A stretch of 64,000 bases of DNA from Bacillota bacterium (lineage in GTDB: Bacteria; Bacillota; Clostridia; Peptostreptococcales; Acidaminobacteraceae), in NCBI GenBank assembly GCA_025210655.1, contig JAOARG010000017.1, positions 1 through 64,000 on the forward strand, given 5' to 3'. The stretch's first letter is position 1. Every line of letters starts with the position of its first letter. Of the stretch, positions 17,523-26,716 are shown one piece after another. A program made the position numbers and the translations under genes. The notes beneath the pieces were generated by a model. It was not told the origin of the DNA and searched no databases. It saw nothing but the letters and a program-made list of their open reading frames with translations.

Positions 17523-19517
17523 TTAAATAGAAAATTCTTGGTAAAATTTATCAACTACTCCTGATAAATCACCAACTTCATTGTTTTCCATAACATATTC
17601 AGCTTCTTCTTTAGCTTTAAGAAGTATTTCCCTATGCTTAAAGAGGTCACCCATTTTCATATCAGGAACTCCATGCTGCCTAAGCCCCACTATATCTCCT
17701 GGTCCTCTCAACTCTAAATCCTTTTGTGCGATTACAAATCCATCATTGGTATTAACCATAGTTTTTATTCTTTCTTTTGAAATTTTAGAACTTGATTCAC
17801 TAAGAAGGAAGCAGTATGATTGAAATTCAGATCTTCCTACCCTTCCACGAAGCTGATGTAATTGAGCAAGTCCAAATCTATCTGTGTTTTCTATAACCAT
17901 TACAGTAGCATTAGGTACATTGACACCTACTTCTATCACGGTTGTAGAAACAAGAATATCTGTTTCTTTCCTTGAAAATCTCCCCATAACTTCAGTCTTT
18001 TCATCATTTTTCATTTTTCCGTGTAACATTTCTATATTAAATTCTTTTAAAATACTTTCTTTTAGCTCCTTATACCCTTGTTCAAGTGATTTCATATCAA
18101 CTAGTTCAGAATCTTCAATCAAGGGATACACAAAATAACACTGTCTACCAAATCTTATCTGGTCATATATCAACTTATACATATTTTCTAAATTCTTATT
18201 ATTAACGTATGATGTTACTATTTTCTTTCTACCTTTTGGTAAAGTATCAATAGTACTTATATCAACATCGGAATAAAGAACTAAAGAAAGTGTTCTAGGT
18301 ATAGGAGTTGCTGACATAATAAGAATATCAGGGGCCCTTCCCTTCTCAACAAGGTTCTTTCTCTGCTTTACTCCAAATCTATGCTGTTCATCTGTTACTA
18401 CGTATCCTAAGTTATGGAACTCCAAATCATCTTGAATAAGGGCATGGGTGCCAATAACTATTTTAATTTCACCCCGTTTTATTTCTTCATATATTTGCTT
18501 CTTTTTTTTCGAAGAAGACGTTAATAATGCCACTTCAAAACTTTTCCCGAAAAGCTCCATAAAACTTTCATAATGTTGTACCGCTAATACCTCTGTAGGA
18601 ACCATCATAACAGCTTGATATCCGTTCAAAACAGATAGTATCATACTTAAAAAAGCCACTATTGTTTTCCCTGAACCTACATCTCCTTGCAGCAATCTGT
18701 TCATACTTTTAAGACTACACATGTCAGAAAAAATTTCTTCTTTAACTTTCATTTGTGAATCTGTTAACTGAAAGGGAAGCATATCAATGTACTTATCTAT
18801 CTCTTGTATATATTGAAATTCAGTTGCTTCTTTTACATCACTTGATTTATTTATTAGCATAAGACCCATATGCAGTCTTAAAAATTCTTCGAAAATTATT
18901 CTATACTTTGCTGCCTTAAATTGCTGAGGACTTTTAGGGAAGTGTATATTCTTAAGCGCCTCTTTACGATCAAGCAATCTATTTCTTTCAATTGTTCCCT
19001 TAGGAAGGCTTTCCGGCACAATATTATCTAAGGCTTGCTTAACGCCTTTAATTACATCATTATTGCTTATACCTTCAGTAAGAGGATATAATGGAAGAAT
19101 TCCAAAAAAATCAGCTGCTTTTTTATCATCACATTTCACAAACTCTGGATGAATCATCTGATTATATTCCCTAGAAAACTTTCCATAAAAAAAGTATTCA
19201 TCCCCAATACTAAACTTATTTACATAGTATTTTTTATTATTGAAAAACATCACATTGATGATTCTATTATTCCATTTCACTCTCAACTTAAAATTATTAC
19301 TATAAGGACCATTATCAAGTATTTTCTCAACCCTAGCCTGTATGTAATATTTCTTATCTGAATCAAAATTATCCATATCTAAAGGATTATCTCTATTCTC
19401 ATATCCTCTTGGATAATATTCAATCAAATCTTCTATGGTAACAACACCTAACCTATTAAGACTTTTCTCTTTTTTAGGGCCATAACCTTTTAACTTTGAA
19501 ATTCTATCTTTAAGCAT
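17523..19517 (-). CDS. recG: ATP-dependent DNA helicase RecG
   Basis: This 664-residue helicase remodels stalled forks and branched DNA. An N-terminal wedge domain (LKGYGPKKEKSLNRLGV; YYPRGYENR) precedes helicase motifs: GDVGSGKT (Walker A), DEQHRFGVKQR (motif II), MSATPIPRTLSL (motif III), and the C-terminal QLRGRVGRSEFQSYCFLL and ELRGPGDIVGLRQHG. It is followed 41 bp later by rsmD. Confidence 0.97.
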   Translation of the reverse strand: MLKDRISKLKGYGPKKEKSLNRLGVVTIEDLIEYYPRGYENRDNPLDMDNFDSDKKYYIQARVEKILDNGPYSNNFKLRVKWNNRIINVMFFNNKKYYVNKFSIGDEYFFYGKFSREYNQMIHPEFVKCDDKKAADFFGILPLYPLTEGISNNDVIKGVKQALDNIVPESLPKGTIERNRLLDRKEALKNIHFPKSPQQFKAAKYRIIFEEFLRLHMGLMLINKSSDVKEATEFQYIQEIDKYIDMLPFQLTDSQMKVKEEIFSDMCSLKSMNRLLQGDVGSGKTIVAFLSMILSVLNGYQAVMMVPTEVLAVQHYESFMELFGKSFEVALLTSSSKKKKQIYEEIKRGEIKIVIGTHALIQDDLEFHNLGYVVTDEQHRFGVKQRKNLVEKGRAPDILIMSATPIPRTLSLVLYSDVDISTIDTLPKGRKKIVTSYVNNKNLENMYKLIYDQIRFGRQCYFVYPLIEDSELVDMKSLEQGYKELKESILKEFNIEMLHGKMKNDEKTEVMGRFSRKETDILVSTTVIEVGVNVPNATVMVIENTDRFGLAQLHQLRGRVGRSEFQSYCFLLSESSSKISKERIKTMVNTNDGFVIAQKDLELRGPGDIVGLRQHGVPDMKMGDLFKHREILLKAKEEAEYVMENNEVGDLSGVVDKFYQEFSI

Positions 19518-19567
19518 CCTATCATCAACCTTCCTCAGAAATAGTAAACTTCTTCAGAATATAGAAA

Positions 19568-19602
19568 GGCCACTGAAACATTAATTATATATCCCAGTGG
19601 CC
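19568..19602 (-). terminator. Probable terminator after fakA
   Basis: GGCCACTG pairs with CAGTGGCC around a 19-base loop just after the fakA stop. On the minus strand it is followed by CCTTTCTAT, a modest T-run, so termination may be partial before recG. Confidence 0.6.
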
Positions 19603-19609
19603 ATACATT

Positions 19610-21232
19610 CTATTCTATAGACATAAGGTAGTAGTATAGTGGTTGTCCACCATAGTATATTTCAACTTCTAAATCTTCAAATTTTTCTTCAATTAAGTTG
19701 CTTAACTCCTCAGCCTCTTCTTCACTTACTTCACTACCATAGTATAGGGTAATAATCTCTTTATCATCATCTATACTTCCTTCTAGAGCTTCTAGCACCG
19801 TAGGATTAATTTCTTTACCTACACTCTTAATTTCACCATTTACAACCGCTAGAATATCGTCTTTCTTAATATCCTGATCGTTGAATACAGTATCCCTAAC
19901 AGAATAAGTAACCTGAATAGTATCCATATCTTCAATTATCTCCGACATTATTTCCACATTATTTTCTATAGATTCATTATGATTAAAACCAATCATAGAA
20001 GCTATACCATGGGAAATAGTCTTAGATTTGATTACGTGTACATTCTTTTCAGAAATTGATTTGGCCTGATTTGCCGCTAATATTATATTACTGTTATTTG
20101 GTAAAATAACAATTTCCTTTGCATTAATGCTATTTATAGCCCTTAAAATATCTTCCGTACTTGGATTCATTGTTTGGCCACCTTCAATGATGAAGTCCAC
20201 ACCAAGATCCCTAAATATTTTAGATATTCCATCACCTAAAGCTACTGCAATGAAACCAACATCTTTCATTTCCTCTTCAACAACAGTTTCTTCTTTTTCT
20301 ATAATAGTATTATGTTGCTCCCTCATATTATCAATCTTAATCTTAACAAGATCTCCATATACTAGAGCACTCTCTAAAGCTTTTCCAGGGTTATTTGTAT
20401 GAACATGTATTTTCACAAGATCCTCATCCTGAACAAATACCATACTGTCACCCAATTTGAAAATTTCATTTTTCAAATCAGCTACATCTTCTTTTGTAGT
20501 TCTAAGAATAAATTCAGTGCAATATCCAAACTTAATCTCTTCAACATTTTCTACACCTGTTTCAACAACATTCTTTCTGTGAAAACTTTCGATATCAAGA
20601 CCATCTTCAACTCCTAAAAGAGCATTATAAAAACCTGTTAATATAAGCATCAAACCTTTACCACCAGCATCAACAACTCCTGCCTGCTTTAAGACTTCAA
20701 GATATTCAGGTGTTTTATCTAAAGTTTCTTGTCCATGATATAGGATTTTTTCAAAGAATTCATTAAAACCGATAGTTTCATTTTCTTCAATTAACTCCAT
20801 ACCTTTTTCACTTACTTCTCTTATAACTGTAAGAATAGTCCCTTCTACAGGCTTCATAACAGCTTTATAAGCAGTATCGGTAGCACTTTTAAGAGCATTT
20901 GCAAACTCAATAACATCTAGTTTTTCTTTTTTCTCACAACCCTTAGAAAAGCCCCTAAAAATTTGGGAAAGGATTACTCCTGAGTTACCCCTTGCTCCCA
21001 TCAGAAGACCCCTAGACAATGTTTTTGCAGCCTCTCCTATTGAGTCATATTTTTTTCCAAGTAGTTCTGCTGATGCAGCCCCCATTGTTAATGACATATT
21101 CGTACCGGTATCACCATCAGGAACCGGAAAAACGTTAAGAGCGTCTACCACATCTTTATTTGATTCCAAAAGGCCTGTACCCTGCTTTACCATTTTTACA
21201 AATACATCTGAATCTATAAATCTAATATCCAA
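19610..21232 (-). CDS. fakA: FakA (YloV), fatty-acid kinase catalytic subunit
   Basis: This 540-residue protein has an N-terminal DhaL-like kinase domain with the Mg-ATP motif PVPDGDTGTNMS (D39, D41). The segment GARGNSGVILSQIFRG follows, then a middle domain and a C-terminal domain ending EEVEIYYGGQP-like (VEIYYGGQPLYYYLMSIE). FakA phosphorylates fatty acids bound to FakB, feeding exogenous chains to PlsY. No fakB lies nearby. The start is TTG behind GGGGG. It forms a pair with asp23, the same order as yloU-yloV in Bacillus. Confidence 0.92.
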   Translation of the reverse strand: MDIRFIDSDVFVKMVKQGTGLLESNKDVVDALNVFPVPDGDTGTNMSLTMGAASAELLGKKYDSIGEAAKTLSRGLLMGARGNSGVILSQIFRGFSKGCEKKEKLDVIEFANALKSATDTAYKAVMKPVEGTILTVIREVSEKGMELIEENETIGFNEFFEKILYHGQETLDKTPEYLEVLKQAGVVDAGGKGLMLILTGFYNALLGVEDGLDIESFHRKNVVETGVENVEEIKFGYCTEFILRTTKEDVADLKNEIFKLGDSMVFVQDEDLVKIHVHTNNPGKALESALVYGDLVKIKIDNMREQHNTIIEKEETVVEEEMKDVGFIAVALGDGISKIFRDLGVDFIIEGGQTMNPSTEDILRAINSINAKEIVILPNNSNIILAANQAKSISEKNVHVIKSKTISHGIASMIGFNHNESIENNVEIMSEIIEDMDTIQVTYSVRDTVFNDQDIKKDDILAVVNGEIKSVGKEINPTVLEALEGSIDDDKEIITLYYGSEVSEEEAEELSNLIEEKFEDLEVEIYYGGQPLYYYLMSIE

Positions 21233-21254
21233 TCTAAATTACCCCCTAATGTGA

Positions 21255-21611
21255 TTATCCTTGAACTCTAACTCCCTCAATATTAAGGTTGACCCTTTCT
21301 ACTTTAAGTCCTGTTAAGTTTTCAACATTGTACTTAACTTTATCTATGATATTTTTAGCTACAACCGAGATCTTAGTTCCATACTGGATTATCACATGAA
21401 GATCTATTATAAGCTTTTCTCCGTCGAATGTAACCTTTACACCCTTAGAAAGATTTTCCCTTTTCAAAAGACTGGCTATACCATTGGATCCTGAAGCAGA
21501 TGCCATCCCAACTAAGCCATAACATTCTACAGCAGAAGCCCCAGCTACAGTGGAAATAACTTCATTATTGATATCTATTGTACCAAATTCGTTAACTACT
21601 TTTAATCCCAT
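21255..21611 (-). CDS. Asp23/YloU family protein
   Basis: A 118-residue protein starting MGLKVVNEFGTIDINNEV and containing the Asp23/Gls24 pattern VVSTVAG-type helix (EVISTVAGASAVECYG), VDLHVIIQYG-like strand (IDLHVIIQYGTKI) and a C-terminal VNLNIEGVRV strand. Family members associate with the envelope and stress responses in Gram-positives. I chose ATG 21611, five bases after AGGAGGG, rather than an upstream ATG that would add 15 residues. It pairs with fakA. Confidence 0.9.
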   Translation of the reverse strand: MGLKVVNEFGTIDINNEVISTVAGASAVECYGLVGMASASGSNGIASLLKRENLSKGVKVTFDGEKLIIDLHVIIQYGTKISVVAKNIIDKVKYNVENLTGLKVERVNLNIEGVRVQG

Positions 21612-22048
21612 ACATTCCCTCCTATTTAAAAATATATCGGTAAAAATCATGACCACTGAAAAAGTCCGATTTGAAATTTTTCTACCACAATATGTATCTT
21701 TCTTTCAATAATGAAACTCGACATATTGTAAAAAAGAATCAACTTCATGTACTTTTTCAACGACTTCGTAAAAATCTACTGATTTTTTCTATATCTTATT
21801 TCTTAATTACGTATTCCTATCCATTAAAAATTTCACCAATTAAAATACTCTGATATTGAATTGTTTCAAAATCCACCACAATTCAAAATAATTTATGAGT
21901 TGAGAAAAAGCAAAGTCACTGATTTCACTATCACCTATCCCATTAACCCATATATTAATTATAACTTTTTATAGTGACAAAGTAAATCAAGAAATTCTAA
22001 TTTAATAAAAGTAAAAGTAAAAAATAATAAACTTGTTGAATAGGTATA
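21612..22048. other. Long A+T-rich gap between asp23 and rpmB
   Basis: About 440 bp separate the divergent asp23 start from the rpmB promoter. I see no convincing gene. A 9-bp inverted repeat (ACAATATGT near 21687 and ACATATTGT near 21721) and several short A/T tracts are present. The asp23 promoter must be here but no clear -35/-10 pair stands out. The unusual length for this compact genome hints at a deleted gene or unrecognised RNA. Confidence 0.5.
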
Positions 22049-22077
22049 TTGCTTTTTTTCACCATATACCTTATAAT
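22049..22077 (+). promoter_or_regulatory. Promoter of rpmB
   Basis: TTGCTT (22049-22054) and TATAAT (22072-22077) are 17 bp apart. A 7-bp inverted repeat, GGTATAT at 22043-22049 and ATATACC at 22064-22070, straddles the -35 box and spacer and could be a regulator site. Confidence 0.85.
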
Positions 22078-22096
22078 AGTTTTGTTGAAGAGACAT

Positions 22097-22129
22097 TGCG
22101 GAGTTAATCTAAAAAAAAGATTGCAATAT
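22097..22129 (+). other. Leader hairpin upstream of rpmB
   Basis: ATTGC/GCAAT and AATCT/AGATT can form an interrupted stem around a run of A in the roughly 110-base 5' leader of rpmB. A role in feedback by L28 would be a guess. Confidence 0.4.
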
Positions 22130-22192
22130 GTTTGAAAATCTGATAACATAATAAATGCTTATGTCGTAAATCACTCGAGGGAGGTGGAATAT

Positions 22193-22384
22193 ATGGCAAG
22201 AGTTTGTGCAGTTTGTGGAAAAGGAAAAATTTCTGGAAACAACGTGAGTCATGCGAACAATCACACTAGAAGATCTTGGGCTCCTAACTTAAGAAGAGTT
22301 AAGGCTGTAGTTAACGGTTCTAACAAAAAAATCTTAGTTTGTACTAGATGCCTTCGTTCTGGTAAAGTACAAAGAGCTGTGTAA
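22193..22384 (+). CDS. rpmB: 50S ribosomal protein L28
   Basis: A 63-residue protein with two CXXC pairs, C5/C8 and C50/C53, so it is the zinc-binding form. The core [21 protein letters not shown] is the L28 signature. I chose ATG 22193, eight bases after GAGGGAGG; a GTG nine bases upstream overlaps the ribosome binding site. It stands alone with its own promoter and terminator, opposite to its neighbours, as in many Bacillota. Confidence 0.97.
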   Translation: MARVCAVCGKGKISGNNVSHANNHTRRSWAPNLRRVKAVVNGSNKKILVCTRCLRSGKVQRAV

Positions 22385-22388
22385 TTAT

Positions 22389-22418
22389 AAAAGTCTACGG
22401 GTCAGTAGACTTTTATTA
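22389..22418 (+). terminator. Intrinsic terminator of rpmB
   Basis: AAAGTCTAC pairs with GTAGACTTT around GGGTCA, followed by TTATTACTTTT, five bases after the rpmB stop. Confidence 0.9.
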
Positions 22419-22465
22419 CTTTTAGCTTTAATGACTAAAACAAACATAATATGAATTACTTTCAT

Positions 22466-22513
22466 ATTTATTTCTATAAATAATTTAATACTAGATTATT
22501 TATAGAAATAAAT
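22466..22513. repeat. Perfect 19-bp inverted repeat between rpmB and thiN
   Basis: The arm at 22466-22484 is the exact reverse complement of 22495-22513, with a 10-base loop. The arms are almost pure A/T with a central TTTCTATAAA. It lies between the converging ends of rpmB and thiN, next to the hairpin at the thiN stop. It may help mRNA 3'-end formation. Confidence 0.75.
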
Positions 22514-22514
22514 C

Positions 22515-22536
22515 GAGGCTGTCATTAGACAGCCTC
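22515..22536 (-). terminator. Hairpin spanning the thiN stop codon
   Basis: GAGGCTGTC and GACAGCCTC form a 9-bp stem whose four-base loop contains the thiN TAA stop. On the minus strand it is followed by GATTTATTTCT, so it is likely the terminator of the rsmB...thiN operon, although the T-run is imperfect. Confidence 0.7.
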
Positions 22537-23166
22537 TTTATTTGTTTTAATTACTATAAGAAGTCCCGATGCTACTTCTATTTCTGCTATATCTCCTAGA
22601 AAAACATTACTAATCCCTATTGCTTCTCCCATTTTAACAGTTGCATTATTAAGGGGATATTCAAGATTCCTCAAATATATACCTTCTACAGTCTCACTGA
22701 GTGGTAAAATGGAAAGCAAATCCCCTTTACACCCCTTTATCGAAGCTTTTTTATCTACTATATACATTTCATGCATGTCAGTGTAAATAAAGGCGTTAAG
22801 GCCCATTTGAAAAGCCTTTTTCAATAAAAAAACATTTCCAAGGGTATGATCAAATCTATTACCTACCATACCTAAAAATACAACTTGATCCGCTTTAAGC
22901 TCTTCAGTATAGAATAAAGCCAACTCAGTATCAGTATAATCCTTACGAGTAGGAAAAGTTTTTACTTCAACATCTCTAAACTTTCCATTCATAAGTTCCT
23001 TATCAACAGAGTCCATATCTCCGAGAATTACATTTGGTACAAGACCCAGTTTATCAATGTGATTAGTACCTCCATCAACACCAATTAGAAAGTCATCTGG
23101 TCTAATAAAAGTCCTATGTCTATCATAATCATGTATATCTCCATTACAAAAGATTAATACCCTCAT
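22525..23166 (-). CDS. thiN: Thiamine pyrophosphokinase
   Basis: This 213-residue enzyme transfers pyrophosphate from ATP to thiamine. Family segments are IGVDGGTNHIDKLG, ILGDMDSVD, FPTRKDYTDTELAL and GMVGNRFDHTLGNVFLL, the last two building the active site. It closes the rsmB-stp-prkC-rsgA-rpe-thiN string, the same order as in other Bacillota. Only 11 bp separate it from rpe. Its stop codon is inside a hairpin loop. Confidence 0.95.
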   Translation of the reverse strand: MRVLIFCNGDIHDYDRHRTFIRPDDFLIGVDGGTNHIDKLGLVPNVILGDMDSVDKELMNGKFRDVEVKTFPTRKDYTDTELALFYTEELKADQVVFLGMVGNRFDHTLGNVFLLKKAFQMGLNAFIYTDMHEMYIVDKKASIKGCKGDLLSILPLSETVEGIYLRNLEYPLNNATVKMGEAIGISNVFLGDIAEIEVASGLLIVIKTNKEAV

Positions 23167-23177
23167 CTAAACTGCTC

Positions 23178-23831
23178 CTACTCAAAGACTTTTCTAAAGG
23201 ATCTTACCGCTTCTGGTATATCATCTTTTCCAAATATAGCCGAACCTGCCACAACAAGATCTGCACCGGCATCAACTACTTCCTTAACATTGGAAACTTT
23301 TACCCCACCATCAACTTCAATTATTATATCTAAACCTTTATCATCAATCATCTTTCTTAGTCTTTTGATTTTATCCAGTGATGTTTCAATAAAGGATTGA
23401 CCACCAAATCCTGGATTAACACTCATTATAAGAACCATATCAACAAAAGGTAGAACTTCTTCTATAGTAGATAAAGGTGTAGCAGGATTAAGAGATACAC
23501 CAGCCTTAACACCAGCATCCTTTATTTTTTGTATAGTTCTGTGTAAATGAATTGTAGCTTCTTGGTGAACTGTAATTATATCAGCACCATTTTTAACAAA
23601 CTCATCTATATACATATCAGGATTTTCAATCATTAAATGAACATCCATCGGTGTTTTAACATTATCTTTAATAGATTTCATAACTACAGCTCCAAATGAA
23701 ATATTTGGTACAAAGTGTCCATCCATTACATCAATATGTAGGTATTCTACTCCCTCTGATTCTACTTTTCTTATATCTTCAAGCAAATTTCCAAAATCTG
23801 CTGATAATATAGATGGTGATAATTTTACCAT
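23178..23831 (-). CDS. rpe: Ribulose-phosphate 3-epimerase
   Basis: A 217-residue TIM-barrel enzyme of the pentose phosphate pathway. Active-site motifs are [43 protein letters not shown] and EVDGGV. The ATG overlaps the end of rsgA by 7 bp, indicating coupled translation. Confidence 0.97.
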   Translation of the reverse strand: MVKLSPSILSADFGNLLEDIRKVESEGVEYLHIDVMDGHFVPNISFGAVVMKSIKDNVKTPMDVHLMIENPDMYIDEFVKNGADIITVHQEATIHLHRTIQKIKDAGVKAGVSLNPATPLSTIEEVLPFVDMVLIMSVNPGFGGQSFIETSLDKIKRLRKMIDDKGLDIIIEVDGGVKVSNVKEVVDAGADLVVAGSAIFGKDDIPEAVRSFRKVFE

Positions 23832-24712
23832 GACTTATTCCTCCTATTATTCTTTAGATTATCTATAAAATATTTGTAAGATGTATATCTACTTTCACTA
23901 ATGATTTCATTTTCAAGAGCTGAAAGCACTCCACATCCTGGTTCATTTATATGAATACAATCTATGAACCTACAATTTTCCGAATGATATGAGAACTCAG
24001 GAAATAAATCCCTGATTTCATCTACTTCAAGAAAGCTAATATCTAATGAGGTAAAACCTGGGGTATCAACAACCCAACCCCCACCATCAAGACTAATCAG
24101 TTCTGAATGTCTAGTAGTATGTTTACCTCTTTTAATTTTTTCACTAACTTCTCCAGTCTTCAGACCTATACCTGGTTTTATCCTATTTAGCATAGATGAT
24201 TTACCTACTCCTGATGGGCCTGCAAAAACTGATATTTTACCTTTTAAAAGTTCAACAACTTCTTCAATACCAATCCCCTGCTTAGCACATGCCTTAACAA
24301 CCTTATAGCCGGTCTCTTCATAGATTGACTGGTACTTTTCAAAATCATTATCACTATCCAAATCCCACTTGTTAAATACAAGTATAGGCTCTATACCATA
24401 ATATTCACTGATTACAAGCAATTTATCAAGTAACATTATGTTAGGGTCTGGATTTTTTAATGCAAACACGATAATTACCTGATCAATATTTGCTACAGCA
24501 GGGCGTACTAAAGTTACCTTTCTTGGAAGTATCTCTTCAACAATACCTTTCATTTCCTCAGGATCATCAATAGATATTTTAACATTGTCACCTACCAAAG
24601 GAGTAACTTTTTCTTTTTTGAACTTGCCCCTAGCTTTACATTCATATACACCATCATGGGTATGAACATAATAAAAACCAGCAATACCCTTAATAATTTT
24701 CCCTGTAACCAT
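23825..24712 (-). CDS. rsgA: RsgA, small ribosomal subunit biogenesis GTPase
   Basis: This 295-residue protein is a circularly permuted GTPase that checks late 30S assembly. An N-terminal OB fold ([12 protein letters not shown]) precedes NKWDLD (G4) and then the P-loop GPSGVGKSS (G1) and DTPGF (G3), the permuted order. The C-terminal zinc motif is [15 protein letters not shown] chose ATG 24712, five bases after GGAGG; an upstream ATG that overlaps the prkC stop would add seven residues. It lies between prkC and rpe. Confidence 0.96.
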   Translation of the reverse strand: MVTGKIIKGIAGFYYVHTHDGVYECKARGKFKKEKVTPLVGDNVKISIDDPEEMKGIVEEILPRKVTLVRPAVANIDQVIIVFALKNPDPNIMLLDKLLVISEYYGIEPILVFNKWDLDSDNDFEKYQSIYEETGYKVVKACAKQGIGIEEVVELLKGKISVFAGPSGVGKSSMLNRIKPGIGLKTGEVSEKIKRGKHTTRHSELISLDGGGWVVDTPGFTSLDISFLEVDEIRDLFPEFSYHSENCRFIDCIHINEPGCGVLSALENEIISESRYTSYKYFIDNLKNNRRNKSW

Positions 24713-24733
24713 AATTTCCTCCAAAATTCTCAT

Positions 24734-26716
24734 CTATTGAAATGTATCCTCTGTACTTAGCTTTAGCTCATCATCATAGTAGACATTAATCTGTGTCTTT
24801 CCCTTTGATTTTACAGTTACCCTAACACTTTGCTCATCCTTAGAGTGTTCCTTGTTATATACAACTGTTTCTTCTCCATCTACTATCTTAACAACTTTTA
24901 CAACAGCCTTATCACCACTGAAGTTAAGAGGAACATTATAAGCTTTACTAATTAATCCTAGATCCCCATCACTTTCTCCAGTTTCAGTATTTTCTGCTGT
25001 TTCTCCAGGATTCTCTGCAGTCTCAGATGCTGGATCGGCAAGACCACCTGAACCGATTACTATATTAACATAAGATTTTTCTTTTATTTCAGACCCAGAT
25101 CTAACAGATTGGGATAAAATTTTACCTTTCTCAGACTCAAGACTTTCTTTTTGAGACTTCTTACCAACATATGACTTAATATTTCCTAAAAGCTTCTTCG
25201 CCTCTGATTCGCTTTTACCAACTAAATTAGGCATAATATATGTTTTTATTTCAAGTCCCTTACTAACAGTAATTGTCACAGTCCCCCCAATATCCAGAAC
25301 TTCTCCTTCACCAGGACTCTGAGTAATTACAAGGTTTTTCGGAAGATCACTAGTTTCATATATTATTTCGCCGACAACAAACTCATTATTTTCTATTATT
25401 AATTTTGCACTATCAAGATCCTTATGAATAAGGTTAGGCACATAAGTTTTTAAATGACCCTTACTAACGACAACATTTATAGTTGTGCCTTCCTCAAGAA
25501 CTTCTCCTAAATCGTGATCTTGGGAAATAATCATACCTTGTTCAAAATCATTATTGTATTCCTCTCCAGAAATATTTAGTACAAGGCCTTTTCCATTTAA
25601 AACCTCAACAGCTTCATCTATTTCCATTTTAACTATATTAGGAACTTCAACCTCTTTTACTGCAAATCTATTTTTTATTAAATTAAAAGAAACTATACTA
25701 ATTATTAATACTGATAAGGCTAGAGCTCCTAAAACCATAAGGGCAACTTTAGATTTATGGTTTCCACCTGATTCATTCTTCTCACTACTTTTACTACGTC
25801 TACTTCTACTATTCATTTCTTCTGGCTCCTCGATTTTAGGCAAAACCCTAGTTTTTTGATCGTTATCAAATTCATAAAATGCTACATTTTCGTCTGGATA
25901 TTCAACTAGTTTATTAACATCATCAATAAGCTCTCTTATAGTTTGATATCTAACCCCAAGATCTTTATTTATTGCCTTTAAAATTACAGACTCATACCCT
26001 AAGTTAAGTTCATCATTTAGCTTTGATGGAGGTACAACTTCTTCCTTCATATGCTTAAGTGCCACACTTACAGGAGTTTCCCCATCAAAAGGAAGCTCAC
26101 CAGTTGCCATTTCATACATCACAATACCAAGGGAGTATATATCCGACTTTTCATCTACATATCCACCTTTTGTTTGCTCTGGAGATGAATAATGAACACT
26201 ACCCATCATATCACTTGTATTTATTATGGTTGATGAAGTTATTGCTCTAGCTATACCAAAGTCAGTTACTTTAACAAGACCATTTTCCATAATTAAAATA
26301 TTTTGAGGTTTAATATCCCTGTGAATAATTCCGTTCATATGGGCATGTTCTATAGCTAAGGCAATACCTTTTGTAATTTTTAGTATATTTTGATACTCTA
26401 GCTTTTTATTTTGCTTTTTTATAAGTTCTTTAAGGGTAATTCCTTCTACAAGCTCCATAACAATGTATCTTATATCTTGATCATTACCCACATCGTAAAC
26501 GTTTACTATGTTAGGATGTGATAAAGAGGCAACCGCTTGGGATTCCTTGTCAAACTTCTCAACAAATTCTTCATCACTAGTAAATTCAGGTCTAAGAATT
26601 TTAACCGCCACAAATCTATTAAGCAAATGACATTTTGCCCTATAAACAAGTGACATCCCACCTTCACCTATTTTTTCAATTATTTCATATCTATTTCCAA
26701 GTACTTTTCCTATCAT
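24734..26716 (-). CDS. prkC: PrkC-type PASTA serine/threonine kinase
   Basis: A 660-residue membrane kinase sensing cell-wall fragments. The kinase domain (residues 10-275) has K39, HRDIKPQN (132-139) and DFG (152-154). A basic/serine-rich juxtamembrane stretch and one membrane helix (VALMVLGALALSVLIIS) follow. Outside are three PASTA repeats, VPNIVKM, VPNLIHK and MPNLVGK. A Glu/Thr-rich linker then leads to an extra C-terminal domain of about 75 residues that looks beta-rich and has no PASTA pattern. It follows its cognate phosphatase with no gap. Confidence 0.96.
   Translation of the reverse strand: MIGKVLGNRYEIIEKIGEGGMSLVYRAKCHLLNRFVAVKILRPEFTSDEEFVEKFDKESQAVASLSHPNIVNVYDVGNDQDIRYIVMELVEGITLKELIKKQNKKLEYQNILKITKGIALAIEHAHMNGIIHRDIKPQNILIMENGLVKVTDFGIARAITSSTIINTSDMMGSVHYSSPEQTKGGYVDEKSDIYSLGIVMYEMATGELPFDGETPVSVALKHMKEEVVPPSKLNDELNLGYESVILKAINKDLGVRYQTIRELIDDVNKLVEYPDENVAFYEFDNDQKTRVLPKIEEPEEMNSRSRRSKSSEKNESGGNHKSKVALMVLGALALSVLIISIVSFNLIKNRFAVKEVEVPNIVKMEIDEAVEVLNGKGLVLNISGEEYNNDFEQGMIISQDHDLGEVLEEGTTINVVVSKGHLKTYVPNLIHKDLDSAKLIIENNEFVVGEIIYETSDLPKNLVITQSPGEGEVLDIGGTVTITVSKGLEIKTYIMPNLVGKSESEAKKLLGNIKSYVGKKSQKESLESEKGKILSQSVRSGSEIKEKSYVNIVIGSGGLADPASETAENPGETAENTETGESDGDLGLISKAYNVPLNFSGDKAVVKVVKIVDGEETVVYNKEHSKDEQSVRVTVKSKGKTQINVYYDDELKLSTEDTFQ

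Noticed and set aside
21656..21760. 33-codon minus-strand frame upstream of asp23
   Set aside because: No ribosome binding site at a good distance, no recognisable sequence, and very high A+T makes chance frames common.
22385..22524. SpoVM-like small gene between rpmB and thiN
   Set aside because: No frame encodes the amphipathic 26-residue pattern; the gap is occupied by hairpins.
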